64,000 nt of DNA from Aureibaculum luteum. Its GTDB lineage: Bacteria; Bacteroidota; Bacteroidia; Flavobacteriales; Flavobacteriaceae. Each line of letters opens with the position of its first letter. The stretch's first letter is position 1. Location of the stretch: assembly GCF_003449015.1 (NCBI RefSeq), contig NZ_QRGD01000013.1, positions 1 to 64,000 on the forward strand, written 5' to 3'. The translations under genes and the position numbers were made by a program. Below, piece after piece: positions 9,210-18,799 of this stretch. The notes beneath the pieces were generated by a model. The model saw only the letters and a list, made by a program, of their open reading frames with translations. It searched no databases and was not told the origin of the DNA.

Positions 9210-9842
9210 ATGGGAAATAGACAAACAAATATTTTATCAGCTTCCAGAAAGTTATTTAATAATTTTGGATATGGTAATGTAACAATTAGGATGATTGCAT
9301 TAGAGCTAAAAATAAGTTCAGGAAATTTGAATTACCATTTTAAGAAAAGAGAAGATATTCTAGAAGCTTTATATTTCGAAATGGTTGCAGAATTCGATTC
9401 TCGAATTAAACATTTAGAAGAAAGAGAACTTACTTTAAAAACGATTAAAGAAGATATTCTTTTAAGTATGTTAAGAATGAGCAAATATCATTTCTTTTGG
9501 ACTGATATATATAACTTACTCCGCTTAAATGATAAAATAAAGTCTCATTTTGAGGAAGTCTATAAAACACGATTTAAAGGCTATAACTTTTTACTTAATA
9601 CTTTAATAGAAAAAGGAATTATTATAACTTTTGAATTTAGTAAAGAACGCCAATGTTTAATAGAACGAATGATAGGTTTTAGCAATACTTGGCTATATAA
9701 TTCTATCCTATATCAAAATGAAATTAATCAAAGTTATATAGAATCACAATCTGATAGTTTAATGCTTATGCTCTATCCTTATTTGACCGAATTCGGGAAA
9801 AGTGAATTTAAAGCACTTTTCCCAGACAGTATTATCATTTAA
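9210..9842 (+). CDS. TetR/AcrR family transcriptional regulator
   Basis: 210 residues. The N-terminal ~50 residues form a TetR helix-turn-helix: GYGNVTIRMIALELKISSGNLNYHFKKREDIL, where NYHF matches the family's recognition-helix end. The rest is an all-helical ligand-binding and dimerisation region with no recognisable specificity. It is divergent from the alpha/beta hydrolase, and the shared promoter region carries a repeated 17-bp motif overlapping its own start. It probably represses itself and the hydrolase in the absence of an inducer (inference). Confidence 0.9.
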   Translation: MGNRQTNILSASRKLFNNFGYGNVTIRMIALELKISSGNLNYHFKKREDILEALYFEMVAEFDSRIKHLEERELTLKTIKEDILLSMLRMSKYHFFWTDIYNLLRLNDKIKSHFEEVYKTRFKGYNFLLNTLIEKGIIITFEFSKERQCLIERMIGFSNTWLYNSILYQNEINQSYIESQSDSLMLMLYPYLTEFGKSEFKALFPDSIII

Positions 9843-9887
9843 GGAAGTGCCAACATGTAGAGTTATTAATTTAATAATTGCTTTTAA

Positions 9888-10613
9888 CTAATTTTTACTT
9901 ACAAACTGACCACGAACTGGCTCACCTTTTTCTGTAAATACTTCATCTTCATAGTAATTTGAGAATTGAGCAGGAAGTCCTAATCCTCTTAATTGACCTG
10001 ATGTCCCTTGTAATTGATAATGTAAGTGTGGCCTATCTGAAGAACCACTATTCCCAGCCCGCCCCACTTCTTGACCTTTAACTAGAGTATCACCTTGGGA
10101 AACTATAATAGACCCTTTTTTTAAGTGGGCCAGTATCGAGGTTTCACCGTTTAAATGGTCTATTATAATATAATTGCCACCTGGTTGGTCTCTATTAGTA
10201 GTGCCAACTTGATTATCATCAATAGTATTTACAACTTCTATTATTTTTCCATCACCTGGAGCATTTAAGCGTTTACCAAAACAATAATGGTTTTCATTTT
10301 GTCTCCAATCTCCTGAATAATTTTTCTTTCTTACGGTTCCATCAGCTAATATCGTATCCTGTACGATGAGAAAATCAATTGCATATCGTTCCCCTCCGCC
10401 ACGACTAGTAAAATGATGAGCACCTTCAAAATGTGTTTTTCCACCATTAACCACAAACCATTCGTCTTCAAAAGGCAATTCTAAATCTGTTACAGTTTGG
10501 TAATTTAGATAGATGTCTTCGTCTAGTTTTCCTTGATCACCCATTAAAGTATCTGTGCAAGATGTCATTGCTATAATGAATAAGATATATGTTACTATTT
10601 TAAGATGTTTCAT
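9888..10613 (-). CDS. M23 family metallopeptidase lipoprotein
   Basis: 241 residues with a lipoprotein signal (lipobox MTSC, Cys19). The M23 (LytM-type) domain occupies about residues 70-215. Zinc ligands appear as the histidines of GAHHF with the aspartate of YAIDF, and the HxH pair in RPHLHYQLQ. The APGDGKIIEVV and LVKGQEVGRAGNSG segments are typical of the fold. These enzymes usually cleave glycine-containing or peptidoglycan cross-bridges, acting here on the periplasmic face or the cell surface. It lies 2 bp after an outer-membrane protein gene, a layout repeated at 26.8-28.6 kb with an S41 peptidase. Confidence 0.88.
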   Translation of the reverse strand: MKHLKIVTYILFIIAMTSCTDTLMGDQGKLDEDIYLNYQTVTDLELPFEDEWFVVNGGKTHFEGAHHFTSRGGGERYAIDFLIVQDTILADGTVRKKNYSGDWRQNENHYCFGKRLNAPGDGKIIEVVNTIDDNQVGTTNRDQPGGNYIIIDHLNGETSILAHLKKGSIIVSQGDTLVKGQEVGRAGNSGSSDRPHLHYQLQGTSGQLRGLGLPAQFSNYYEDEVFTEKGEPVRGQFVSKN

Positions 10614-10615
10614 AA

Positions 10616-11323
10616 TTAAAATTTATAGTTAATTCCTAGATTAATTTGATGTTGTAATTCTCTAAACGCATTAGATATTTGAAGCCTATCGTAATTAAAA
10701 TTATAGCTTGCTTTTACAACAAAATGATTAGAAAGTTTATATGAATAGTCAGTACTCCATAAAATACTTTGGTATTTACCTACTGAGTATAAATTTTCTT
10801 CGAAAGTAGAAGTTCTCCACATAACAAGGGGAATTGTTATTTTAGATGATAGTGATTGTTTGTCATCTACCTGAAAAGTAAAGCGACCAGCTATCCCAAG
10901 TTTCTGTTGAAAATCATATTGTTTCCAATCGTAAAAAGAAGATACGTTTGATTGAGTCTGTATGCCTAAATGTATTTTAAGTTTCTCATTTTTATAAATT
11001 TCTTTCAATGAAGAAATGTTCAGTACAATTTTTGAAAACTGGGGATTAGGCTCAGGAATTATATTAGTTTCTAATTCAGAATTCAAATAATCTAATTGCA
11101 CTTCAAAAAGCTTTTCTCTTTTGGTAATACGCGTATATTTTAATTGATAGTTTAGTGCATTGTAGTCATAGCGTGAAAGAGGTGCAAATGTTAAATTTTT
11201 TAAATAGCCAATAGTGTAACCAGTTGAAAATTCTATACTATTTTTTTTTAGTTGAGAATCTTCTTGAGCGAGGGCATTTGTAATTGACAATAGAAAAATT
11301 AAGGATAGAATGGTTTTATTCAT
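10616..11323 (-). CDS. Outer-membrane beta-barrel-like protein, paralogue of the 27.8-28.6 kb protein
   Basis: 235 residues with a cleavable signal peptide (ending NALAQ, residue 20) and a mature region of alternating aromatic/polar strands ending in INYKF, a usual outer-membrane barrel end. It shares a pattern with the protein at 27822-28589: a NLKxxxFxPL segment near the N-terminus, SIxWxxxYxYxxSNxFxxK near the C-terminus, and a conserved NxFxxL before the last strand. It sits 2 bp upstream of the M23 lipoprotein gene. I do not know the family; a surface partner or exporter for the enzyme is only a guess. Confidence 0.75.
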   Translation of the reverse strand: MNKTILSLIFLLSITNALAQEDSQLKKNSIEFSTGYTIGYLKNLTFAPLSRYDYNALNYQLKYTRITKREKLFEVQLDYLNSELETNIIPEPNPQFSKIVLNISSLKEIYKNEKLKIHLGIQTQSNVSSFYDWKQYDFQQKLGIAGRFTFQVDDKQSLSSKITIPLVMWRTSTFEENLYSVGKYQSILWSTDYSYKLSNHFVVKASYNFNYDRLQISNAFRELQHQINLGINYKF

Positions 11324-11384
11324 AAGGCTTATGGTAATAAATTTAGAAATAACTTTTTTTTTGATTTTACTTTTTTAAAGCGTA

Positions 11385-12260
11385 TTATTCTATCCCAAAG
11401 ACTTCTTTTAATATATTTACTCCAGTTCCTATAGCGTCATCATGACCTCCGCCCTCAACGCGGCCTATTTTTGCACCTTTGTCATTTAGAAATTCAAGTT
11501 CTTGAGCCGAAAGTGGTCCGGCGATCTCATCTCTACTACCATAAATATAGGTTACTTTGGAAAGGCTTACGTTATTGTCTAGTCTTTCTGTGTAACGGTT
11601 AAATGCGAACCCTGCAATTAATTTTGCCATATTCCTTTGTTCAATGGTATCAAAATAAGGATCGTTTTCTAATTCAATAGTATAATCTCCATTATCGTCA
11701 TAAATATATGCTACGAACTGTCCTTCGCTGTGATTCTGCCAACTAACATCATCGACAGCTAAACGATTTCCTAGTATGAGATAACCATCAGCGATATCCA
11801 CGCCATGAGCAGCGATTAAATCTTGAACTACAAAGGAACCAAATGAAACTCCAATAACATAAACCGTTTTTCCTTGTTGATTTTTATAAAAATCAACAAC
11901 ACGTTTTAAATAGGCGGTACTTTGTAAATCGAATTGTTTTGCTTGTTCAAAAGTGATGTCTGAATCTGTGAATAGATTTGGATCTTTTGTTTGCACTTGA
12001 TGAACATTTACCCACAATGCTGATTGGGTTTCTGTTTCTTCTATAACTTCACTTATATCCCCATCTTCAAGCGTAGTACTGGGACCTCCCTGAGCAACAA
12101 CGACCACAATATTTCCTTCTAAATTACCATGTTGCGTTGCTATATCTGAAATTTGTTCAAATGGGTTAGACGAAGTATTATCGTCATCGTTATTGCAGGA
12201 CGAGAAAGCGACAATTATAAAAGTGTAAATAATCAAGTTTAAGCGATTCATATTTTTCAT
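11385..12260 (-). CDS. Alpha/beta-hydrolase-like lipoprotein
   Basis: 291 residues with a lipoprotein signal (FSSC, Cys22 counted from the first Met). It has a nucleophile elbow of the GxSxG type, GVSFGSF, preceded by a strand (TVYVIG), and a late GGGHDDAIG that may supply the histidine. EGNIVVVVAQGGPST near the start could provide the oxyanion strand. No closer subfamily is visible. It lies on the minus strand upstream of the OMP/M23 pair with a 61-bp gap, and 130 bp from the divergent LytS kinase gene. It could be part of that regulator's output, but this is inferred from position only. Confidence 0.7.
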   Translation of the reverse strand: MKNMNRLNLIIYTFIIVAFSSCNNDDDNTSSNPFEQISDIATQHGNLEGNIVVVVAQGGPSTTLEDGDISEVIEETETQSALWVNVHQVQTKDPNLFTDSDITFEQAKQFDLQSTAYLKRVVDFYKNQQGKTVYVIGVSFGSFVVQDLIAAHGVDIADGYLILGNRLAVDDVSWQNHSEGQFVAYIYDDNGDYTIELENDPYFDTIEQRNMAKLIAGFAFNRYTERLDNNVSLSKVTYIYGSRDEIAGPLSAQELEFLNDKGAKIGRVEGGGHDDAIGTGVNILKEVFGIE

Positions 12261-12390
12261 ATTATTTATTTTGAGACAAAGAGAATGAAAAAGACACTTA
12301 ATAAAATTATAATTTGATAAGCGTTGCTTAATTGCTGATGAGCGTAGAAAATTAACATAGTATTAATAAATTATATGTTTCTTTGTTGAT

Positions 12391-13416
12391 ATGGGTAAAT
12401 TAAATACATCTAAAATAGCTTTGATTGCAGGTCACATTCTGTTTTGGTTATTTAACTATTGGTTAATAGCTTTTGCTACTAGTCTTAATTGGAATGGATT
12501 TACTCATGATTCAGGTAGTTTTCAATATGCATACCTATATGGACTTTTTTTTAATGCACTTGTATTTTACATACAAATTTTTTGGTTGTTTCCAAAAATG
12601 TACAATCAAGGTAAAAAAAGGATGTTTTATGTAGTATCAATTTTTGTAATTCTTTTAATTTCTATAACCGAAGCTTATTTTGATTATTTACTTCTTATTT
12701 TTTATGGTGTAAATGATATACCGGTAGACGCAAATTTTAATACTAATACAATATTTCATATACTTTATAGTATTGCGGGTTTTTACTATATTCTGAAATT
12801 TGAATACAAAAAATCAAAAAAAATAAGCCAAGCTTTAGTAGAAGAAAATTATAAAACCGAATTAAAATATTTGAAGGCACAATTAAACCCACATTTTTTA
12901 TTTAATGGCATTAATAGTGTTTATCATTTAATTGGGAAAAACGACACCTTAGCGAAAGAAACTTTACTTCAATTTTCAGGATTATTGCGCTATCAACTAT
13001 ATGAAAGTGAAACTTATATTTCATTAGAAAAAGAACTTAATTACGTATTACAGTATATTAAAATCGAGGAAACCCGTAAAGGTTCAGATATTCAATTGGA
13101 TTATGAAATAGAATTTGAGAGTTCCACTAAAAAAATAGCTCCTTTGCTATTAATTCCATTTATAGAAAATACTTTTAAGCATTGTAGTAGTCATGCAGAA
13201 AAGAGTGAGATTAGTATAAGAATAATAGAAACAGGAGGTACACTTACACTAAATAGCACTAATAGTTTTGATAACTTAAATACTGAAAACCCTATAGGAG
13301 GAATTGGATTAAACAATGTTAAACGACGATTGTCGTTATTGTATCCTAATGAATATCATTTAGAAATAGAAAAGGGAAATACCGATTTTATTGTCGATTT
13401 ATCAATTAACTTATAA
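12391..13416 (+). CDS. LytS-type sensor histidine kinase
   Basis: 341 residues: about four membrane helices in the first 135 residues, then a His-kinase domain with LNPHFLFNGIN (His168), an N-box LLIPFIENTFKHC and the glycine motif GGIGLNNVKRRL. Unlike the first kinase in the window, the N- and G-boxes are canonical. It is followed 9 bp later by its response regulator. It is divergent from the hydrolase-lipoprotein/OMP/M23 genes, so those are candidate targets. Confidence 0.94.
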   Translation: MGKLNTSKIALIAGHILFWLFNYWLIAFATSLNWNGFTHDSGSFQYAYLYGLFFNALVFYIQIFWLFPKMYNQGKKRMFYVVSIFVILLISITEAYFDYLLLIFYGVNDIPVDANFNTNTIFHILYSIAGFYYILKFEYKKSKKISQALVEENYKTELKYLKAQLNPHFLFNGINSVYHLIGKNDTLAKETLLQFSGLLRYQLYESETYISLEKELNYVLQYIKIEETRKGSDIQLDYEIEFESSTKKIAPLLLIPFIENTFKHCSSHAEKSEISIRIIETGGTLTLNSTNSFDNLNTENPIGGIGLNNVKRRLSLLYPNEYHLEIEKGNTDFIVDLSINL

Positions 13417-13425
13417 CAATCAGAA

Positions 13426-14097
13426 ATGAAACACCTTAATTGTTTAATCATAGATGATGAGCCCATAGCTCGAGAAGGTATTGCAGAGTACTGTAATGAG
13501 TTTTCATTTTTAAATGTTGTAGCACTTTGTAAAAATGCTTTGCAGGCAAATCAATACCTTCAAACATATCAAATCGATTTAATATTTCTAGATATTAACA
13601 TGCCCATCTTATCGGGAATCGATTGGTTAAAAACCCTAAAAGATTCTCCATTAATAATCATGACTACTGCATATACTGAATATGCTTTAGAAAGTTTTAA
13701 TTATGACGTGCTAGATTATTTAGTAAAGCCCATCTCTTTTGAACGTTTTTTGCACACTATAAATAAAGTAAATAGATATTGTGGAAATGAAAGTGAAAAA
13801 GAAGTCCTATTCATTAAGAGTGATAAAAAAATTAAAAAGGTCAGAATAGGTGATATCTTATTTATTAAAGCAATGCAAAATTATATCAGAATTGTAACAG
13901 TTGAGCATACATTGACTGCTCACATGTCTTTAAAGTTGATTAAAGATATGTTGCCTGATGATTTTGTACAAACCCATAAATCTTATTTAGTATCCAAGTA
14001 CAAAGTTGATAAAATAGTAAAGAATAAAATTATTATAAGAAACTTTAAAATTCCCATAAGTGTGCGCTTGAGAAAGGAAGTATTGAATAGCTTTTAA
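13426..14097 (+). CDS. LytTR-family response regulator
   Basis: 223 residues: receiver domain with IIDDEP and a phospho-acceptor Asp56 in FLDINMP, a conserved lysine in DYLVKPI, then a LytTR DNA-binding domain from about residue 125 (FIKSDKKIKKVRIGDILFIKAMQNY to the end). It is cognate to the adjacent kinase by gap and orientation. It ends the operon; nothing conserved follows for about 150 bp. Confidence 0.95.
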   Translation: MKHLNCLIIDDEPIAREGIAEYCNEFSFLNVVALCKNALQANQYLQTYQIDLIFLDINMPILSGIDWLKTLKDSPLIIMTTAYTEYALESFNYDVLDYLVKPISFERFLHTINKVNRYCGNESEKEVLFIKSDKKIKKVRIGDILFIKAMQNYIRIVTVEHTLTAHMSLKLIKDMLPDDFVQTHKSYLVSKYKVDKIVKNKIIIRNFKIPISVRLRKEVLNSF

Positions 14098-14254
14098 AGC
14101 ATCAAATTGAAAAAAAATGAGTGTTTAAGGGTGAAAGCGAATATGTTTTATACATACTATTATAAAGAGGAAACCAGTTCCCTATATTAAAACTAATTTG
14201 TTCATTTCTCAATGCTATTTCGGTTTTTCTATTTGTTAAAATTCACTGCTTAAT

Positions 14255-14700
14255 TTAATCGTTAAATCTAAACTTTCTTGCATTCTGTATGTTTCGATAA
14301 ACATCTGGATTAAACTTTCTCATATAGATTTCAGGTTTTGCAAGTTTTGTGAATTCGTATTTTTTATAAATCCATTCCGCTGTACTTGTCAATAAAATCC
14401 AACGTCTTAAATTCTGTAAGTCGTTATACTCTAAAATTATTTCCATAAGCTATTTGCTTAAGCCAAGACCTCGATGTTCTTTTAAAATCAATATATCTCC
14501 TAAATATGCAGTTGTAGAAAAATCAGAAATTACACGTGTCTATCCAATTAGTTTTTGATTAAAATAAATTCCAAAATTCAAAGAGGTATCTATGAGTTTT
14601 TTGACCTTTTCATATAAAACACTTTTCCCATACTGGTTTGAGTAATGTGCTACAAGGTATTTGTGAATACTGTGCCGGTAGTAGTTATTTCATGCTTTCG
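14255..14700 (-). pseudogene. GNAT N-acetyltransferase pseudogene with two in-frame TAG stops
   Basis: Read on the minus strand, one frame runs from about 14700 to the stop at 14255 and gives a recognisable GNAT acetyltransferase: IHKYLVAHYSNQYGKSV, then NFGIYFNQKLIG-stop-TRVISDFSTTAYLGDI, the acetyl-CoA loop EHRGLGLSK-stop-LMEIILEY, then NLRRWILLTSTAEWIYKKYEF and the tail AKPEIYMRKFNPDVY. The stops are both TAG, at 14540-14542 and 14450-14452. The second stands where homologues have tryptophan (GKWLME). No proper start codon is visible, so the 5' end is missing or degraded too. The intact 63-codon stretch is only the C-terminus. Confidence 0.75.
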
Positions 14701-14874
14701 CCTAACAAATTTATTTTTTTCAACCACTTTTCTCTAAAGTTAGAACTTGAACTTTTGATTGATGCTATATAAGTTATTTTAATTGGATTTACACAGCAAA
14801 ATTTTAACGTTCCATTTTAAGCATATTAGATGATACTCCTAAAAAAACATTGAGTTAAGTCGTTGATCTTGCAG

Positions 14875-15426
14875 TTAAAATTTATATTTACCGCTCAACG
14901 AAAATAGACTAGGAGTTCCATATGCACCGACAGCAGACTTATTAAAGTGCAGGTCATGGTCAAATTGTATGAAGAGGTTTTTTTCAATATCATAACCCAT
15001 TCCGTTTTTGAATTTTAATTGTGGTGGCTGAAGATTTAACTGTAATTTGTCACTTTCTGATTCTAATTCTATTCCTGAAAAAAGATAAAGTTTATTAGTA
15101 ACATAAAGTTTTGTCGTAATTGGTGTTTTAAAAACATCTGCCAACAAATAAGTGTCGTAAAACCCCTTTAATTCTATTATAAACTTTAACTTTATTTTAT
15201 AGCGGAATACAAAATTAGAATGTTGTTCTTTGTTAAATAAATCTATAGGATATGCAAAATCATGGAGTGTAAACTTGGATTCGGGAATAGAAATATTATT
15301 TCCACTTACTCCTTCTTGCTGTGCATTTATTCTAATTACAGATAAAAAAACTAAGCATAAAATAACAGTTCTAATCATAAATGGATTGCGTGTCATTTTC
15401 GATTTTAAACAATTTTCTTTTTTCAT
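14875..15426 (-). CDS. Small outer-membrane-like protein of the TonB/DUF4249 locus
   Basis: 183 residues. The signal peptide probably starts at the internal Met11 (MTRNPFMIRTVILCLVF) and is cleaved after INAQ. The mature part has short alternating strands and ends in SGKYKF, a barrel-type C-terminus. It follows the DUF4249 gene by 7 bp and is probably the last gene of a receptor-DUF4249-OMP operon. I recognise no named family. It is small for a complete barrel, perhaps 8 strands at most. Confidence 0.7.
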   Translation of the reverse strand: MKKENCLKSKMTRNPFMIRTVILCLVFLSVIRINAQQEGVSGNNISIPESKFTLHDFAYPIDLFNKEQHSNFVFRYKIKLKFIIELKGFYDTYLLADVFKTPITTKLYVTNKLYLFSGIELESESDKLQLNLQPPQLKFKNGMGYDIEKNLFIQFDHDLHFNKSAVGAYGTPSLFSLSGKYKF

Positions 15427-15433
15427 AATTATT

Positions 15434-16276
15434 TTATTGAAACGTGTAATTTGTACGAACCACTTGAGTTAATCTAAAGTACCCATGAGCATAATTGTCA
15501 GTATTGTCTATATTTATACAGTTTCCTTTTACGATGGCAGGTGTTTGTCCAAAAAGACCATTACCTCCAGATTGTATAATAAGTAGTTTCACATAATTAT
15601 AATAATCTCTAGAGATGCCAAAGAAATTAATATCGACTATATCGCCAGGAATAAACTCATCTTCATCCGCCTCCTTATATTTTTCATAAAATACTTCAAT
15701 TCTATTTCCATCTCTGAATTCATCATCAGTATAATCAAGCCTTGGTAATAAATCACCTTGTTCTTTAAATTTGATGAGATAGTAATTATTTATATCTACG
15801 GGGTCATCAAATGAAACATTAACTTCAAGTGCATTGTTATCTAAACCGCCTAAACCTTGATTAGATTGAAAAACTTCTGCTATATCAACCACAGGAGTTA
15901 AAGTTTCAGTAGCCGAGTACCGTTCTCCGTTATATAAGACTTCCAAAGTATAGGATTGGTTAACAACTGGAACGAAACTAGAACTAGTATACGTACCATT
16001 ATTCTGATTTACGAAAACGAATTCATCTAGACTATCATCATTTGTAACCTTTACAGTGGCGTCATTAACACCTGTATTTGAAGTAATATCAAAATAAGGA
16101 GTAGATGTACTTAATTTTATGGTTTGTTCATTTCCTGTAGTACCTTTTTCCCAATCTAAAGATGCTTCTATTGTTAGCCTAGGAGGGACCGTTTGTACAT
16201 CTACATCTATAACGTCTTCACATGCTGTAATTAGCACAGCTGACAGGAAAATTATAATTCTTAAATATCTATTCAT
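15434..16276 (-). CDS. DUF4249 domain lipoprotein, partner of the TonB-dependent receptor
   Basis: 280 residues with a lipoprotein signal (lipobox ITAC, Cys19) followed by EDVIDVDV and PPRLTIEASLDWEKG, the usual opening of DUF4249 proteins. The rest is beta-rich with an Ig-like/carboxypeptidase-like pattern. In Bacteroidota, DUF4249 lipoproteins are regularly encoded directly after a TonB-dependent receptor and are thought to act as its surface accessory, loosely like SusD. Here the gap to the receptor is only 4 bp. The ligand is not known. Confidence 0.9.
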   Translation of the reverse strand: MNRYLRIIIFLSAVLITACEDVIDVDVQTVPPRLTIEASLDWEKGTTGNEQTIKLSTSTPYFDITSNTGVNDATVKVTNDDSLDEFVFVNQNNGTYTSSSFVPVVNQSYTLEVLYNGERYSATETLTPVVDIAEVFQSNQGLGGLDNNALEVNVSFDDPVDINNYYLIKFKEQGDLLPRLDYTDDEFRDGNRIEVFYEKYKEADEDEFIPGDIVDINFFGISRDYYNYVKLLIIQSGGNGLFGQTPAIVKGNCINIDNTDNYAHGYFRLTQVVRTNYTFQ

Positions 16277-16280
16277 TTTC

Positions 16281-18689
16281 TTAAAATTTAAAGTTATAAG
16301 TTACTGAAGGCATAATCCCGTATATTGAACTTCTAGTTGCTTCGTTTACGCTCGTTTCCAAATTTTGTCCAAATGAAACTGCCGCTGCATTTTTACGATT
16401 ATAAATATTGTAAATTCCAAAGACCCATTCTCCTTTCCATTTTTTGTCGAGTTTTCTATTCGGTTTGTAAGTCGCAGAGAAATCTAGTCTATTGTAAGCC
16501 GTCAATCTATCCGAATTTCTATCTGAAAAGTTGGCAATCGAAAGTTCTTCATATTCATATTGACTATCTGGATAGGTTACTGGTCTGCCCGTTTGAAAAA
16601 CAAAATTAGCTCCAAAAGCCCATTTATCATTTAGTTGATAAGTTCCCGTTAAGGAAAAATCGTGAGTTCTGTCATTTGAAGTGTTATACCATTTCCCATT
16701 GTTGATTCCTGGGCCTCTTGCATCGCCACCAGATGTTCTCTGTTCTGATTTTGAGAGCGTATATGCAAACCAACCTGTAAATTTGCCTTGGTTTTTACGA
16801 ATCAATAATTCAAGGCCATAGGCTCTAGATTCTCCCTTTAAAATTTCTGTCTCTATTGTATTTGTAATCAAGTTTGACCCATCTATATAATCGATACGAT
16901 TGTCAACAGTTTTATAATAGCTTTCTATTTCTAACGAATACGATTTATTCTTGAAATTTTTAAAGTATCCTAACGCAATCTGATTAGATATTTGTGGTTT
17001 TATATATTTTCCACTTGGAGTCCATACATCTAAGGGTGAAACTGCGTTTGTATTAGATATTAAATGAATATATTGAGCTGCCTTGGTATATCCCATTTTA
17101 ACTGAAGATGATTCATTTAATTGATACGCCAATGATGCTCTTGGCTCTAGGTTACCGAATTTTTTTATAGTTTTATTATTATCATAATTAGTTAGTCCGG
17201 TCTCAGAACTACGCTGATAAACTCCCAACGTATTGTTGTAAATTACAGGTTGATCGTTTGCGTAGTTTGAGATTTCTTGGCCTCCTAAACGATTAAACAT
17301 ACTATACCTAAACCCATATTGAGCGGTAAGTTTGTCTGTTAGTTTATGTTCAGCATTGATATACAAAGCGTTTTCGAATGCTCTTTTATTATCAAATTTT
17401 AATAGATTTACTTCAGAATTTTCAGATGTTGGTGTAATCTGTCCAGGATTAAAATCGTAATAAATACTACTGGCGCCAAAATCTAATTTAAAAGTATTAC
17501 TCAGGTAGTATTTGAGGTCATATTTTAAGTTAATATTACTTATTGAAGAAATCCATTCAAATTCATCAATATTAAAATCAATGTTATAATCATACTTACC
17601 GTAAATAATAGATAAATTGGAGAACAACTTATTATTAAAAATATGATTCCACCTTAAATTCCCGGATGCATTTCCATAGCCTACACCAAAATCATCTCCA
17701 AAACTCAATTTATCTCTGCCAAAATAGCCTGAAAGAAAGAGTTTGTTATTTTCATCTAATCTATAATTGGTTTTAAGGTTTAAGTCATAAAAACCAATAT
17801 CAGTATCAGATTTCGATGCTTTTAAAAATAGAGTAGCGTAGGAACCTCTACCAGCAACCATAAATGATCCCTTTTCCCCAAATAAAGGGCCTTCTACCGT
17901 AAGTCTACTAGAAATGATTCCAATTCCACCAGTAAGCGCTATTCGCTCACTGTTTCCATCTTTTTGGCGAACATCTAAAACAGAAGAAGCTCTACCTCCA
18001 AATCGTGCCGGAATCCCACCTTTATATAATTTAATATCTTTAACCGCATCTGCATTGAATACAGAAACATATCCCAACAAGTGTGAAGTATTATATATTA
18101 TGGCCTCGTCTAACAAAACCAAATTTTGATCTACAGCTCCACCTCTCACATGAAAACCACTTGTGCCCTCAGCACTACTAGCTACACCAGGCAACATTTG
18201 CAGTGACTTTATGATATCTACCTCTCCCAACACTACCGGTATCTGTTTAATTGTTTTGATATTCAATTTTAATACACTCATTTCAGGTTTCCTAAGGTTT
18301 ATTCGTTCTGTTTCCTCTCCTGTTAGTACTACTTCATTTAGTTTCGTCGAAGCTTCGGTAATTTTAAAATCTAATTTTTGATTTCTGTCAAGTAGAATCT
18401 CTCTGGTTATTTCTGGATATCCTATATAGGAAACGATGAGTGTGTAATTTCCTTTTGGAGCTGTGATTGAATAGAAACCATATTCGTTAGTGACTACACC
18501 ATTTGTTGTACCTTTAAAAAAAACAGAAGCACCAAAAAGAGTTTCTCCATTTTCTTTGTCCAAAATTATTCCACTTACAGTGTAATTTGTTTGTGCTGTT
18601 ATTGGAGGACTAAGTAGTGAAAATGTAAAGTAGGTTAGTATATTAAGTAAAATACATGTGTAGCCATTTATTTGTCCTTTTTTATTCAT
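16281..18689 (-). CDS. TonB-dependent outer-membrane receptor with carboxypeptidase-like domain
   Basis: 802 residues. After the signal peptide (cleavage near ITAQ, residue 33) comes a carboxypeptidase-D-type regulatory domain (residues ~36-115, with GASVFFKGTTNGVVTNEYGFY). A TonB plug follows (residues ~150-245, with GFHVRGGAVDQNLVLLDE), then a large barrel ending SVTYNFKF. It imports a substrate using TonB energy, working with the DUF4249 lipoprotein encoded next. An AraC-type membrane regulator lies upstream on the same strand. No siderophore- or glycan-specific feature is visible, so the substrate is open. Confidence 0.95.
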   Translation of the reverse strand: MNKKGQINGYTCILLNILTYFTFSLLSPPITAQTNYTVSGIILDKENGETLFGASVFFKGTTNGVVTNEYGFYSITAPKGNYTLIVSYIGYPEITREILLDRNQKLDFKITEASTKLNEVVLTGEETERINLRKPEMSVLKLNIKTIKQIPVVLGEVDIIKSLQMLPGVASSAEGTSGFHVRGGAVDQNLVLLDEAIIYNTSHLLGYVSVFNADAVKDIKLYKGGIPARFGGRASSVLDVRQKDGNSERIALTGGIGIISSRLTVEGPLFGEKGSFMVAGRGSYATLFLKASKSDTDIGFYDLNLKTNYRLDENNKLFLSGYFGRDKLSFGDDFGVGYGNASGNLRWNHIFNNKLFSNLSIIYGKYDYNIDFNIDEFEWISSISNINLKYDLKYYLSNTFKLDFGASSIYYDFNPGQITPTSENSEVNLLKFDNKRAFENALYINAEHKLTDKLTAQYGFRYSMFNRLGGQEISNYANDQPVIYNNTLGVYQRSSETGLTNYDNNKTIKKFGNLEPRASLAYQLNESSSVKMGYTKAAQYIHLISNTNAVSPLDVWTPSGKYIKPQISNQIALGYFKNFKNKSYSLEIESYYKTVDNRIDYIDGSNLITNTIETEILKGESRAYGLELLIRKNQGKFTGWFAYTLSKSEQRTSGGDARGPGINNGKWYNTSNDRTHDFSLTGTYQLNDKWAFGANFVFQTGRPVTYPDSQYEYEELSIANFSDRNSDRLTAYNRLDFSATYKPNRKLDKKWKGEWVFGIYNIYNRKNAAAVSFGQNLETSVNEATRSSIYGIMPSVTYNFKF

Positions 18690-18799
18690 TTTTTAATAAA
18701 ACTTATAATTTGGCCACAAATAAATAAACTTACAATGATTTAGGTTGACCAATAGAAGCATTGGTACGTTATATTATGTTAAAAAAGACAGAACAATGT

